This document shows, piece after piece, positions 10,527 through 19,560 of a stretch of 64,000 nucleotides of DNA. The stretch spans positions 1,984,001 to 2,048,000 of the forward strand of contig NZ_CP076023.1 in the NCBI RefSeq assembly GCF_018623035.1, read 5' to 3'. The number at the start of each line of letters is the position of its first letter. Positions within the stretch are counted from its first letter, which is position 1. This DNA comes from Cellulomonas dongxiuzhuiae. Lineage in GTDB: Bacteria > Actinomycetota > Actinomycetes > Actinomycetales > Cellulomonadaceae. The notes beneath the pieces were generated by a model that did no database searches, was not told the DNA's origin, and worked only from the letters and a program-made list of their open reading frames with translations. The position numbers and the translations under genes are program-made.

Positions 10527-10710
10527 GTCGTCCGCCGTTGCGCGGACGGCAGCAGTCAGCACCTGGGGCCCTAGCCCGCGGCACCGACCGTCCTCATGAC
10601 GACCGGGTGGCCGCACCGTGGTCGGCCCCACGCCCGCCGGAGACCTTTCCGTCCGGACCTCGTCCGGAGCGCGGGTGTGCTCGTCCATCGACACGACAGG
10701 AAGTACCACT
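10527..10710 (+). promoter_or_regulatory. Long structured 5' leader of rpsD, candidate S4 autoregulatory site
   Basis: About 185 untranslated bases precede rpsD. They can form at least two clean hairpins: CGTCCGC (10529-10535) with GCGGACG (10542-10548), and TCCGGAC (10652-10658) with GTCCGGA (10662-10668). An AGGAAG Shine-Dalgarno (10698-10703) follows. S4 is a translational autorepressor in E. coli and Bacillus, which makes feedback plausible here, but no known S4 leader family can be assigned by eye. Confidence 0.4.
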
Positions 10711-11337
10711 GTGAGCAGCGTGACCCGTTCGCGTCGCCAGGTCCGCCTGAGCCGCGCGCTCGGCCTGGCCCTGACGCCCAAGGCCGTCAAGCACTTCGAG
10801 AAGCGTCCCTACCCGCCCGGTGAGCACGGCCGCGCCCGTCGCCGCACCGAGTCGGACTACGCGGTGCGTCTGCGCGAGAAGCAGCGTCTGCGCGCCCAGT
10901 ACGCGCTGCGCGAGAAGCAGCTCGCCAAGGCGTACGAGAACGCCCGCAAGGCCCCGGGCCTGACCGGTGAGGCCCTCGTCGAGGACCTCGAGACGCGTCT
11001 GGACGCGCTCGTCCTGCGCGCCGGCTTCGCCCGCACGATCCTGCAGGCGCGCCAGACGGTCACGCACCGTCACGTGCTCGTCGACGGCAAGATCGTCGAC
11101 CGTCCGTCCTTCCGCGTGAAGGAGGGCCAGACGCTGCAGATCAAGCCGAAGTCCCAGGCCACCGTGCCGTTCCAGGTCGCCGCCGCCGGCGCTCACCGCG
11201 ACGTGCTGCCGAACGTGCCGGGCTACCTCGAGGTCCAGCTCGAGAAGCTCAGCGCCACGCTGGTGCGTCGCCCCAAGCGCGCCGAGGTCCCCGTGACGTG
11301 CGAGGTCCAGCTGGTCGTCGAGTACTACGCCCGCTGA
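10711..11337 (+). CDS. rpsD: 30S ribosomal protein S4
   Basis: A 208-residue ribosomal protein that binds 16S rRNA early in small-subunit assembly. [18 protein letters not shown] sequence near residues 30-45 and the S4 RNA-binding domain (about 95-160, [15 protein letters not shown]...[14 protein letters not shown]) identify it. It starts [17 protein letters not shown] and lacks the N-terminal Cys cluster of zinc-binding S4 proteins, so it is the Cys-free form common in Micrococcales. GTG at 10711 follows AGGAAG by seven bases. It stands apart from the ribosomal protein operons and ends in a strong terminator. Confidence 0.96.
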   Translation: MSSVTRSRRQVRLSRALGLALTPKAVKHFEKRPYPPGEHGRARRRTESDYAVRLREKQRLRAQYALREKQLAKAYENARKAPGLTGEALVEDLETRLDALVLRAGFARTILQARQTVTHRHVLVDGKIVDRPSFRVKEGQTLQIKPKSQATVPFQVAAAGAHRDVLPNVPGYLEVQLEKLSATLVRRPKRAEVPVTCEVQLVVEYYAR

Positions 11338-11344
11338 CCCACCC

Positions 11345-11387
11345 CACGAACGCCCCGCCGCGCACCATCGCCGGCGGGGCGTTCGTG
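11345..11387 (+). terminator. Intrinsic terminator hairpin of rpsD
   Basis: A perfect 16-base-pair stem (11345-11360 with 11372-11387) with an 11-base loop starts 7 bases after the rpsD stop. No U-tract follows, as is common in actinobacteria. Confidence 0.8.
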
Positions 11388-11433
11388 CGTCCGGTGCGCA
11401 CGGCACGCGCGTCGTCCGGGCGTGGCGCCCGGG

Positions 11434-11439
11434 TAGGGT
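11434..11439 (+). promoter_or_regulatory. -10 element (TAGGGT) of the DUF948-alaS unit
   Basis: TAGGGT lies between the rpsD terminator and the DUF948 gene, 47 bases before its ATG, giving a leader of about 40 bases that contains the purine-rich GGAGAGAGG before the start. Confidence 0.45.
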
Positions 11440-11486
11440 GACGACGTCCGATCACGGACCAACACGCAGCTGGAGAGAGGTCGGGC

Positions 11487-11855
11487 ATGGTGTCGATCGG
11501 TGACGTCGCGGGACTCATCGCAGCAATCGCCTTCGTCGGTCTGGTCGGTTTCCTCGGGTTCGTGTGCCTGAAGGTCGCGGCCGTGCTCGAGGAGACGCGC
11601 AGCTCCGTCAAGGAGCTGACGGACCACACGGTCCCGATGCTGGACGAGGCCGCGAAGGTCGTCGCGTCGTCCGCCTCGCAGATGGACAAGGTCGACACGG
11701 TCACGACCGCAGCGGCCCAGGTCGGCGAGAACGTCTCCGCCCTGTCCTCCCTGGTCACGGCCACGGTCGGTGCGCCGCTCCTCAAGGTCGCGGCGTTCTC
11801 CTACGGCGTGCGGCGGGCCCTCGCCGGCCTGCGCACGGGCGGCACGGGCCGATGA
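11487..11855 (+). CDS. DUF948 domain membrane protein
   Basis: A 122-residue protein with one N-terminal transmembrane helix (about 8-30) followed by a predicted helical tail (LEETRSSVKELTDHTVPMLDEAAKVV). This is the DUF948 architecture found next to alaS across actinobacteria. Function is unknown; family members resemble general-stress membrane proteins of Firmicutes. It overlaps the next gene by four bases (ATGA). Confidence 0.85.
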   Translation: MVSIGDVAGLIAAIAFVGLVGFLGFVCLKVAAVLEETRSSVKELTDHTVPMLDEAAKVVASSASQMDKVDTVTTAAAQVGENVSALSSLVTATVGAPLLKVAAFSYGVRRALAGLRTGGTGR

Positions 11856-12235
11856 GGCGCCTGTTCTGGGTCGGCGTCGGCGTGGCGCTCACGGTCGTCG
11901 TCGTCCGGCAGGGTCGTCGGCTGGTCGCGCAGTACGCACCGGCCGGCACCGGCGACGCGGTCGACGGCGCGGTCCGGGTCGGTCGCGCGCTGCGAGCCGC
12001 ACGGGACGACTTCCGCACCGGCGTCGCCGAGCGCGAGGCCGAGCTGCTCGAGGCCCTCGTCGGTGACGTCGACATCGACACGGTGCGCGCGAACGCGCCG
12101 CGGCACCGCGCCGAGCTGCGCGAGACCTTCGGCCGGCCCGCCCAGGACGGTCTCGCACGTGACCTGTCCGCCCGCGGCTGGGCGGACGAGCCGCTCACCG
12201 ACCCCGACGACGACGCGCAGGCCCCGTTCTTCTGA
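11852..12235 (+). CDS. Small membrane-anchored protein (DUF6167-like)
   Basis: A 127-residue protein with a single N-terminal hydrophobic segment (about 4-20), a charged middle part and an acidic C-terminus ending PFF. Position between DUF948 and alaS, and the start RRLFWVGVGVALTVVVVRQ, fit the DUF6167 family as I recall it. Function unknown. The ATG overlaps the DUF948 stop, so the two are translationally coupled. Confidence 0.7.
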   Translation: MRRLFWVGVGVALTVVVVRQGRRLVAQYAPAGTGDAVDGAVRVGRALRAARDDFRTGVAEREAELLEALVGDVDIDTVRANAPRHRAELRETFGRPAQDGLARDLSARGWADEPLTDPDDDAQAPFF

Positions 12236-12328
12236 GCGGGCCGCCGCGCACCACCCGGGCCCGCGTGCCCGGACCCACCCGAACCATCCGCCGCCGCCGT
12301 GCGGTGGACCGCACCTGACGAGGACGAC

Positions 12329-15022
12329 ATGCGCACCGCCGAGATCCGCCAGCGCTGGCTCGACTACTTCGAGACCCGGGGCCACGCCATCGTGCCGTCC
12401 GTGCCCCTGATCTCCCCGGATCCGTCGATCCTGTTCACGATCGCCGGCATGGTGCCGTTCATCCCGTACATCCTGGGGACGCAGGAGGCGCCGTGGCCCC
12501 GCGTGGCCAACGCGCAGAAGTGCATCCGCACCAACGACATCGAGAACGTGGGCCGCACGACGCGCCACGGCACGTTCTTCCAGATGCTGGGCAACTTCTC
12601 GTTCGGCGACTACTTCAAGCAGGGCGCCATCGAGCTCGCGTGGGGCTTCCTCACCGGCTCGCAGGCCGACGGCGGGCTCGGGCTGGACGGCGACCGGTTC
12701 TGGGTGACGATCTGGAACGAGGACACCGAGGCGGCCGACGCGCTCGTCCGCGTCGGCGTGAACCCGCAGCACATCGTGCGTCTGACGCGCGAGGAGAACT
12801 TCTGGGACACGGGCCAGCCCGGCCCGGCGGGCCCGTGCGCCGAGTGGCACTACGACCGCGGCCCGGAGTTCGGCCCCGAGGCCGAGGGCGGCACGGTCGA
12901 CCCCGGTGGCGACCGGTACCTCGAGATCTGGAACCTCGTCTTCGACCAGTTCGTGCGCGGCGAGGGCCGCGGCAAGGACTACCCGCTGCTCGGCGAGCTC
13001 GAGCGCAAGGCCATCGACACCGGGGCCGGGCTGGAGCGCATCGCCTACCTGCTGCAGGGCAAGAACAACCTGTACGAGACGGACGAGGTCTTCCCGGTCA
13101 TCGAGCGCGCCGCCGAGCTCACGGGGCGCCGCTACGGCGCGGGCGGCGAGGACGACGTGCGGCTGCGCGTCATCGGCGACCACGTCCGCTCCGCACTCAT
13201 GCTCATCGGTGACGGCGTCACGCCGTCCAACGAAGGCCGCGGCTACGTGCTGCGCCGGCTCGTGCGCCGCGCGGTGCGCTCGATGCGCCTGCTCGGCGTC
13301 GAGGAGGCGGCGCTGCCCCAGCTGCTGCCGATCAGCCGCGACCTCATGAGCGCGTCGTACCCCGAGATCGCGCGCGACTTCGACCGCATCGCCCAGGTGG
13401 CGTACGGCGAGGAGGAGACGTTCCTGCGGACCCTCACGGCGGGCACCACGATCTTCGAGGGCGCGGTCAGCCGCGCGAAGGCCGGCGCGGGCGACGGCGA
13501 CGCGGCGCTGACCGGCGAGCAGGCGTTCGCGCTGCACGACACCTACGGGTTCCCCATCGACCTCACGCTTGAGATGGCGGCCGAGCACGGCGTCAGCGTC
13601 GACGAGCAGGCCTTCCGCACGCTCATGCAGGCGCAGCGGGACCGTGCGCGCGCCGACGCGCTGGCCAAGAAGACGGGCCACGCAGACACCAGCGCGTACC
13701 AGCAGCTCCAGCAGTCGCTGAGCAGCGAGCACGGCGCCCCCGTCACCTTCGTCGGCTACACCGACACGACCGCGCGTGCCAAGATCGTCGGCCTGCTCGT
13801 CGACGGCGCGCCCGCCCCGGCGGCGACCGCCCCCGCGCACGTGCAGGTCGTGCTCGACGTCACTCCCTTCTACGCCGAGGCCGGCGGCCAGCTGGCCGAC
13901 ACCGGCACGATCACGCTCGAGAACGGCGGCATCGTCGAGGTCGACGACGTGCAGGCGCCGGTCAAGGGGCTGTCCGTGCACCACGGCCGCCTCGTCGACG
14001 GCACCGTCACGCTCGGTGACCAGGGCACCGCGACCATCGACACCGCGCGCCGTCGCGCGATCGCGCGCGCCCACACCGCGACCCACATGGTGCACAAGGC
14101 GCTGCGCGAGGAGCTCGGCGACAGCGCCACGCAGGCGGGCTCGGAGAACGCACCCAGCCGCCTGCGGTTCGACTTCCGGTCCGGCGCCTCGGTGCCCGCG
14201 TCCTCGCTCTCGCAGATCGAGGGCCGCGTCAACGAGCGGCTGCAGGACGACCTCGAGGTCACGGACCGCACGATGGCGATCGACGAGGCCCGCGCGCTGG
14301 GCGCGATGGCGCTCTTCGGGGAGAAGTACGGCAACCAGGTGCGCGTCGTGTCCATCGGCGGCGACTGGTCACGCGAGCTGTGTGCCGGCACGCACGTGCG
14401 GCGCTCGGGCGAGCTCGGCCTCGTCACGCTGCTGGGGGAGTCGTCCATCGGGTCGGGGGTGCGCCGCGTCGACGCGCTCGTCGGGGACTCGGCCTACGGT
14501 TACCAGGCCAAGGAGCGCGCGCTCGTCAGCCAGCTCTCGGGGCTGCTGGGGGCGCGCCCGGACGAGCTCGGCGACCGCGTGTCGTCGCTGCTCACCCGCG
14601 TGCGCGAGTCGGAGAAGGAGCTCGCGGCGCTGCGCCAGGCACAGGTGCTGGCGGCCGCGGGTCAGCTCGCCGCGGGTGCGGAGCAGGTCGGCACGGTCCG
14701 GGTCGTCGCGCACGACGCGGGCGACGTGGCGGCACCCGACGACCTGCGCACCCTGGCGCTGGACGTGCGCGGGCGGCTGGGGGAGTCGTCCCCGGTCGTC
14801 GTGGCCGTCGGCGGCGTGGCCAAGGGCCGTCCGGTCGTCGTGGTCGCGACCAACGCGGCCGCGCGCGAGGCCGGCCACCGGGCGGGCGTGCTCGTGCGCA
14901 CCGCCTCGGGCGTCCTCGGCGGCGGCGGTGGTGGCAAGGACGACGTCGCCCAGGGCGGCGGCACCGACGCGGCCCGACTCGCCGACGCCCTCGCGGGTGT
15001 CGTCGCGGCGGTCCGTGGTTGA
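12329..15022 (+). CDS. alaS: Alanyl-tRNA synthetase
   Basis: An 897-residue enzyme that charges tRNA-Ala and edits mischarged Ser and Gly. Domains run: class II catalytic core (about 1-240, with RTNDIENVG and FFQMLGNFSFGDYFK), tRNA-recognition region, editing domain with HTATH near residue 581 and CAGTH near 685 (the zinc and catalytic residues), and the C-Ala/DHHA1 domain ending with a Gly-rich GGGGGGKDD. ATG at 12329, preceded by GACGAGGA, gives the canonical MRTAEIRQRWLDYF start. It overlaps ruvX by eight bases. Confidence 0.97.
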   Translation: MRTAEIRQRWLDYFETRGHAIVPSVPLISPDPSILFTIAGMVPFIPYILGTQEAPWPRVANAQKCIRTNDIENVGRTTRHGTFFQMLGNFSFGDYFKQGAIELAWGFLTGSQADGGLGLDGDRFWVTIWNEDTEAADALVRVGVNPQHIVRLTREENFWDTGQPGPAGPCAEWHYDRGPEFGPEAEGGTVDPGGDRYLEIWNLVFDQFVRGEGRGKDYPLLGELERKAIDTGAGLERIAYLLQGKNNLYETDEVFPVIERAAELTGRRYGAGGEDDVRLRVIGDHVRSALMLIGDGVTPSNEGRGYVLRRLVRRAVRSMRLLGVEEAALPQLLPISRDLMSASYPEIARDFDRIAQVAYGEEETFLRTLTAGTTIFEGAVSRAKAGAGDGDAALTGEQAFALHDTYGFPIDLTLEMAAEHGVSVDEQAFRTLMQAQRDRARADALAKKTGHADTSAYQQLQQSLSSEHGAPVTFVGYTDTTARAKIVGLLVDGAPAPAATAPAHVQVVLDVTPFYAEAGGQLADTGTITLENGGIVEVDDVQAPVKGLSVHHGRLVDGTVTLGDQGTATIDTARRRAIARAHTATHMVHKALREELGDSATQAGSENAPSRLRFDFRSGASVPASSLSQIEGRVNERLQDDLEVTDRTMAIDEARALGAMALFGEKYGNQVRVVSIGGDWSRELCAGTHVRRSGELGLVTLLGESSIGSGVRRVDALVGDSAYGYQAKERALVSQLSGLLGARPDELGDRVSSLLTRVRESEKELAALRQAQVLAAAGQLAAGAEQVGTVRVVAHDAGDVAAPDDLRTLALDVRGRLGESSPVVVAVGGVAKGRPVVVVATNAAAREAGHRAGVLVRTASGVLGGGGGGKDDVAQGGGTDAARLADALAGVVAAVRG

Positions 15023-15599
15023 CGCCACGCCGCCGCGGGGCGCGGTCGACGTGGACACGGTGACGCGCGGCGTCCGCCTCGCGGTGGACGTCGGCACCGT
15101 GCGCGTCGGACTGGCGGCGAGCGACCCGGACGGCATGCTCGCCACGCCCGTGGCGACGCTCGCGCGCGCCTCCGGCAAGCCGTCCTCGACGGCCACGGAC
15201 GTGGCGAGGATCGCGGACGAGGCCCGGGAACGAGGTGCGGAAGTGGTGTACGTCGGGCTTCCCCGTCACCTGTCGGGTGCCGAGGGGTCGTCCGCAGGGG
15301 TCGCGCGCGCGTACGCTGTCGCACTGGCGCACGCGGTCCGGCCCCTCGCGGTCCGGCTCGTGGATGAGCGGATGAGCACCGTGACCGCGCATCACGCACT
15401 ACAGGCGGCCGGCCGATCCGGACGCCGCCACCGGCAGGTCGTCGACCAGGCAGCCGCGGTGGTGATCCTGCAGCACGCGCTGGACGTGGAGAGGTCCACG
15501 GGACGACGTCCCGGGGAACGGGTCGAGGTCGACCCGGACCGTTCCGCTCCGGCGCGGGGGGCTGCTGCAGGTGACGACGGCACGACAACCGTGGAGTGA
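15015..15599 (+). CDS. ruvX: RuvX/YqgF pre-16S rRNA processing nuclease
   Basis: A 194-residue RNase H-fold protein of the YqgF/RuvX family, linked to maturation of the 16S rRNA 5' end and once annotated as a Holliday junction resolvase. LAVDVGTVRVGLAASDPDG contains the first catalytic Asp (Asp25). VYVGLPRHLSG and the LVDERMSTVTA segment with the catalytic Glu follow. The C-terminal 40 residues are low-complexity and not conserved. GTG 15015 overlaps the alaS end; GTGs at 15051 and 15060 are possible alternatives. Confidence 0.9.
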   Translation: MVDATPPRGAVDVDTVTRGVRLAVDVGTVRVGLAASDPDGMLATPVATLARASGKPSSTATDVARIADEARERGAEVVYVGLPRHLSGAEGSSAGVARAYAVALAHAVRPLAVRLVDERMSTVTAHHALQAAGRSGRRHRQVVDQAAAVVILQHALDVERSTGRRPGERVEVDPDRSAPARGAAAGDDGTTTVE

Positions 15600-15606
15600 C
15601 GCGCAG

Positions 15607-16818
15607 GTGAGCAACCAGACGGAGTGGTGGGCCCCCGTGAAGTCGGACGAGAGTGCGACCGAGCTCTTCGGCGGTGACCGTGCCGCGGCAGCGCCCGGTG
15701 CGCCGGAGCCTCGTCGCCGGTCCCGGGCCTCCGGACGCAAGCGCGACGAGCGGATGCGCAAGCAGCGCCGCCGGCGGTCGATCTCGGTGCTGGTGGTCGC
15801 CCTGGTGCTGGTGGTCGGCGCCGTCTACGTGGTGTTCTCCCTCATGGGTGGCTCGCTCCTCGGGGGCGCCGGCCAGACGCGGGAGGTGACGGACTATCCG
15901 GGCTCGGGCAGGCCGGGAGCCCCGACGGTCGTCATCAACGCGGGCGACTCGGGCGCGGTGATCGCCACGACGCTGCACCAGGCGGGGATCGTGGCCTCCG
16001 AGGAGGCGTTCCGCGACGCGTTCGACGCGAACCCCGACGCCGCGGGCATCCAGCCCGGCACCTACCAGCTGATGCTGGAGATGAAGGCGGAGCTCGCGGT
16101 CCGCTCGCTGCTCGACCCGAAGAGCCGGGTCTCGATGAAGGTCACCATCCCCGAGGCCTTCACCGCCGAGCAGATCTTCACGCGCATCCACGAGGTCACG
16201 CTCATCAGCGTCGACGAGATCCGCGCCGCCGCGGCGGACCCCGCAGCGATCGGCCTGCCGGCGGAGGCCGGCGGCAAGGTCGAGGGGTGGCTCGCCCCGT
16301 CGACCTACCAGATCGAGCCGAACACCTCGCCGCAGAACATCCTCGCGCAGATGGTCGCGAAGACCGTCGAGACGCTCAGCTCGAAGGGCGTGCCGCAGGA
16401 CCAGTGGCACGACGTGCTGACGAAGGCGTCCCTCATCGAGAAGGAGGCCAAGCAGCACGAGGACCGGCCGATCATGGCCCGCGCCATCCAGAACCGGCTG
16501 GACCGTGGCATGACGCTCGACATCGACGCCTCGGTCGCGTACGGCCTGGGGATCTCCGGGACGCAGCTCACGCGCGAGCACACGCAGGACCCGAGCAACC
16601 CGTACAACACCTACAAGCACCTGGGTCTGCCGCCGACGCCCATCGCGGCACCTGGCACCGTGTCCATCGACGCCGTGCTCAACCCGGCCGAGGGCAAGTG
16701 GGTGTTCTGGGTCGCGATCGACCTCGAGACGGGCGAGACGCGGTTCGCCGAGACGCACGACGAGCACCAGGAGAACGTCCAGCTGCTCCGGCAGTGGCAG
16801 GCGGAGCACGCGGGGTGA
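15607..16818 (+). CDS. mltG: Endolytic transglycosylase MltG
   Basis: A 403-residue membrane-anchored enzyme that cleaves nascent peptidoglycan strands and limits glycan length. A basic cytoplasmic stretch (about 35-58) precedes one transmembrane helix (about 59-81), a LysM-like part, and the YceG domain. SLIEKEA places the catalytic Glu at about 278; DIDASVAYGL and SPYNTY-like SNPYNTYKHLGLPPTPI are also conserved. The start is GTG 15607 (GGAG at 15593-15596); GTG 15571 inside ruvX is possible. It overlaps aroE by four bases. Confidence 0.93.
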   Translation: MSNQTEWWAPVKSDESATELFGGDRAAAAPGAPEPRRRSRASGRKRDERMRKQRRRRSISVLVVALVLVVGAVYVVFSLMGGSLLGGAGQTREVTDYPGSGRPGAPTVVINAGDSGAVIATTLHQAGIVASEEAFRDAFDANPDAAGIQPGTYQLMLEMKAELAVRSLLDPKSRVSMKVTIPEAFTAEQIFTRIHEVTLISVDEIRAAAADPAAIGLPAEAGGKVEGWLAPSTYQIEPNTSPQNILAQMVAKTVETLSSKGVPQDQWHDVLTKASLIEKEAKQHEDRPIMARAIQNRLDRGMTLDIDASVAYGLGISGTQLTREHTQDPSNPYNTYKHLGLPPTPIAAPGTVSIDAVLNPAEGKWVFWVAIDLETGETRFAETHDEHQENVQLLRQWQAEHAG

Positions 16819-17666
16819 CGGCTGCGCACCGTCGCGCGGCGGTGCTCGGGCACCCGGTCGCGCACTCGCTGTCGCCCGTGCTGCACCGTGCGGCCTACGC
16901 GGCGCTCGGCCTGGACACCTGGGCGTACGACGCCGTCGACGTCACCGAGGACCAGCTCCCGGGCTTCCTGGACCGTCTCGACGCGTCCTGGGCGGGCCTG
17001 AGCCTGACGATGCCGCTCAAGCAGACGGTGATCCCGCTGCTGGATCACGTCGAGCCGCTCGCGCAGGTGGTCGGTGCGGTGAACACCGTGCTCGTGCAGG
17101 GCTCCGGGCCGGCACGCATGCTCACGGGGGCCAACACCGACGTGCACGGACTGGTCGCGGCGCTGGGGGAGGCCGGTGTCTCCGGCGGGCTGCGATCGGC
17201 CGGGGTGGTCGGTGCCGGAGCCACCGCGGCGTCGACCCTCGCGGCGCTCGCGCAGCTCGGATGCCCGACGCCGCGGGTGTACGTGCGGTCGCAGGCGCGC
17301 GCCGGCGCGCTGTTGCGCGCTGCGCACCGCATGGGCGTCGAGCCGCGGCTGTGCCGGCTCGACGACGCGGCGGGGGAGATCGGCCGCCTCGACGCGGTCG
17401 TGAGCACCCTGCCCGCGCACGCCGCGGACCCGCTCGCCGCGGCGCTGCCCGCCCACGTCGGCGGCGCCCTGCTGGACGTCTGCTACGACCCGCGGCCCAC
17501 GGCGCTGTCCGCGTCCTGGGCGGCGCGGGGCGGCCGGGTCGTCGGCGGTGAGCGCATGCTGCTGCACCAGGCCGTGGAGCAGGTGCGGCTGATGACGGGA
17601 CGACCCGGGCCCCTCGACGCGATGGACGCGGCGCTCGACGCGGTGCTCGCCCCGACCACCGCCTGA
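16815..17666 (+). CDS. aroE: Shikimate dehydrogenase
   Basis: A 283-residue NADP-dependent enzyme that reduces 3-dehydroshikimate to shikimate. HSLSP near residue 18 binds substrate, SLTMPLK places the catalytic Lys at 69, and GANTDVHG supplies the Asp near 109. The dinucleotide loop is VVGAGATAAS, a variation on GAGGAA. The end, GERMLLHQAVEQ, holds the conserved Gln. The remaining chorismate genes aroC, aroK and aroB lie 14 kb downstream beyond the pilus locus. Confidence 0.94.
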   Translation: MTAAHRRAAVLGHPVAHSLSPVLHRAAYAALGLDTWAYDAVDVTEDQLPGFLDRLDASWAGLSLTMPLKQTVIPLLDHVEPLAQVVGAVNTVLVQGSGPARMLTGANTDVHGLVAALGEAGVSGGLRSAGVVGAGATAASTLAALAQLGCPTPRVYVRSQARAGALLRAAHRMGVEPRLCRLDDAAGEIGRLDAVVSTLPAHAADPLAAALPAHVGGALLDVCYDPRPTALSASWAARGGRVVGGERMLLHQAVEQVRLMTGRPGPLDAMDAALDAVLAPTTA

Positions 17667-17719
17667 GCGCTCGCCCCGTCCGTCCCGTGTGCAGGGTGCG
17701 GCACCTGGTGGGTCCGCGC

Positions 17720-17747
17720 TTCAGAGTCCGGGAGCGTCTGCCGATGA
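17720..17747 (+). promoter_or_regulatory. FliA/WhiG-type promoter of pilB
   Basis: TTCA (17720-17723), 16 bases, then GCCGATGA (17740-17747). The -10 half matches seven of eight positions of the sigma-28 consensus GCCGATAA. Expected transcription start is near 17755, about 38 bases before the pilB GTG. The same pattern recurs before pilT, pilA, pilM and the GGDEF-EAL gene. Confidence 0.65.
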
Positions 17748-17792
17748 CCTTCACGGAGGCCGAACGCGGTCCCCGGACGAGGAGGCGTGCGC

Positions 17793-19466
17793 GTGAAGCA
17801 GCTCGGGGAGATCCTGCTGACCGGGGGTCTGGTGACGGAGTCGCAGCTGCTCGCGGCGATGGACGAGCAGATCGCGACGGGGACGTCGCTGGGACGCACG
17901 CTCGTGGAGCTCGGCATCCTCTCCGAGTCCCAGCTCGTGCAGGCGCTGGCCGAGCAGGTCGGCATGGAGTTCGTCGACCTCGACGAGTACCCGGTCGACC
18001 GCCGTGCGGTCACGCTCGTCCCGGGCGTGATGTGCCGGATGCACACGGTCCTGCCGGTCGGGCTGCGCGACGGCGCCATCGTGCTGGCGACCGCCGACCC
18101 CGGCAACGTCGTCGCGGTGGACGACGTCCGCACCGTGTCCCAGATGCCCGTCATCTCGGTGATCGCCACGCACGACAACCTGCTGCGGGCGATCGACCGG
18201 TACTGCCGCGCCGACGACGAGATGGAGGACCTGAGCCACGCGTTCGAAGTCGACAACCGCGCGCAAGAGGTCGACCTCAGCCGCCTCGGGGACTCCGTCG
18301 ACGACGACGCGCCGATCGTCCGGTACGTCAACCTGCTCGTGACCCAGGCGATCAGCGACCGGGCGTCGGACATCCACATCGAGCCCTCGGAGCATGACCT
18401 GCGGGTGCGGTACCGCATCGACGGCGTGCTGCACGAGACGCAGCGCTCGCCCAAGAACATCATCGGCGGCGTCATCAGCCGCGTGAAGATCATGAGCGAC
18501 ATCGACATCGCCGAGAAGCGCAAGCCTCAGGACGGTCGCATGTCCGTCGTGCACAACGGTCGCAAGATCGACCTGCGCGTGGCGACCCTGCCGACGGTGT
18601 GGGGCGAGAAGATCGTCATGCGCATCCTCGACAACTCCACCGCGAGCCTCGACCTGCGCGACTTGTCGTTCCTCGAGCATAACTACGCGACGTACAAGGA
18701 GTCGTACACCAAGCCGTACGGCATGATCCTCGTCACCGGCCCCACGGGCTCCGGCAAGTCGACGACGCTGTACGCGACGCTCAACGCGGTGTCCAAGCCC
18801 GAGATCAACGTCATCACCGTCGAGGACCCCGTCGAGTACCGGCTGCCCGGCATCAACCAGGTGCAGGTCAACCCGAAGGCCGGCCTGACGTTCGCCGCGG
18901 CGCTGCGCTCGATCCTGCGCTCCGACCCGGACGTCGTGCTGCTCGGTGAGATCCGCGACCACGAGACGGCGCAGATCGCGATCGAGGCCGCCCTGACCGG
19001 CCACCTCGTGCTGTCGACCCTGCACACCAACGACGCTCCCTCGGCCGTGACGCGTCTGACCGAGATGGGCATCGAGCCGTTCCTCGTCGGCTCGGCCCTC
19101 GACTGCGTGGTCGCCCAGCGGCTCGCGCGCCGGCTGTGCACGCGGTGCAAGGAGCAGTACACGCCGGCGCAGCACGAGCTGGAGGCCGCGCGCTTCCCGT
19201 GGATGCCGGGCGAGCCCCTGCCCCAGCTCTACCGCCCCGCGGGGTGCACGGCCTGCTCGCGGACCGGCTACAAGGGGCGGCTCGCGCTGCACGAGGTGAT
19301 GCGCGTGACCGAGGAGATCGAGCGGCACGCCGTCGCGCACTCGTCGGCGCTCGAGATCAACGCGACCGCCGTCAAGCAGGGGATGCTGGGTCTGCGTGAG
19401 GACGGGTGGCAGAAGGTGGCCGACGGTCTGACGTCGATCGAGGAGATCCTGCGCGTCGTCGCCTGA
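17793..19466 (+). CDS. pilB: Type IV pilus extension ATPase PilB (GspE/PulE family)
   Basis: A 557-residue cytoplasmic hexameric ATPase that powers pilin polymerisation. The N-terminus holds two copies of an MshEN-like motif (LGEILLTGGLVTESQL and LGRTLVELGILSESQL, each ending L-x3-x2-Q), a fold that binds c-di-GMP or nucleotides in MshE. Walker A GPTGSGKST is at 316-324 and Walker B DVVLLGEIRD near 380. Two CXXC pairs (CTRC near 449, CTAC near 485) form the zinc site typical of PilB and absent from PilT. GTG 17793 is chosen because GAGGAGG (17779-17785) lies seven bases upstream; GTG 17787 is too close to it. Confidence 0.96.
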   Translation: MKQLGEILLTGGLVTESQLLAAMDEQIATGTSLGRTLVELGILSESQLVQALAEQVGMEFVDLDEYPVDRRAVTLVPGVMCRMHTVLPVGLRDGAIVLATADPGNVVAVDDVRTVSQMPVISVIATHDNLLRAIDRYCRADDEMEDLSHAFEVDNRAQEVDLSRLGDSVDDDAPIVRYVNLLVTQAISDRASDIHIEPSEHDLRVRYRIDGVLHETQRSPKNIIGGVISRVKIMSDIDIAEKRKPQDGRMSVVHNGRKIDLRVATLPTVWGEKIVMRILDNSTASLDLRDLSFLEHNYATYKESYTKPYGMILVTGPTGSGKSTTLYATLNAVSKPEINVITVEDPVEYRLPGINQVQVNPKAGLTFAAALRSILRSDPDVVLLGEIRDHETAQIAIEAALTGHLVLSTLHTNDAPSAVTRLTEMGIEPFLVGSALDCVVAQRLARRLCTRCKEQYTPAQHELEAARFPWMPGEPLPQLYRPAGCTACSRTGYKGRLALHEVMRVTEEIERHAVAHSSALEINATAVKQGMLGLREDGWQKVADGLTSIEEILRVVA

Positions 19467-19482
19467 GCGAGTCGGACGCACG

Positions 19483-19511
19483 CTCAAGTGCGGACCTGCA
19501 GCCGCCGATGC
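19483..19511 (+). promoter_or_regulatory. FliA/WhiG-type promoter of pilT-pilC
   Basis: CTCA (19483-19486), 17 bases, then GCCGATGC (19504-19511), with six of eight matches to GCCGATAA. It lies in the 94-base pilB-pilT gap and would start transcription near 19519, about 40 bases before the pilT GTG. Confidence 0.65.
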
Positions 19512-19560
19512 CTTGGCAAGGCCGCCGGACGGGTGGCACTCGCCGGCGCGGAGGACTGCA

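Noticed and set aside
12236..12328. T-box leader before alaS
   Set aside because: The 93-base gap lacks the T-box sequence and specifier stem; it contains only GC-rich short repeats.
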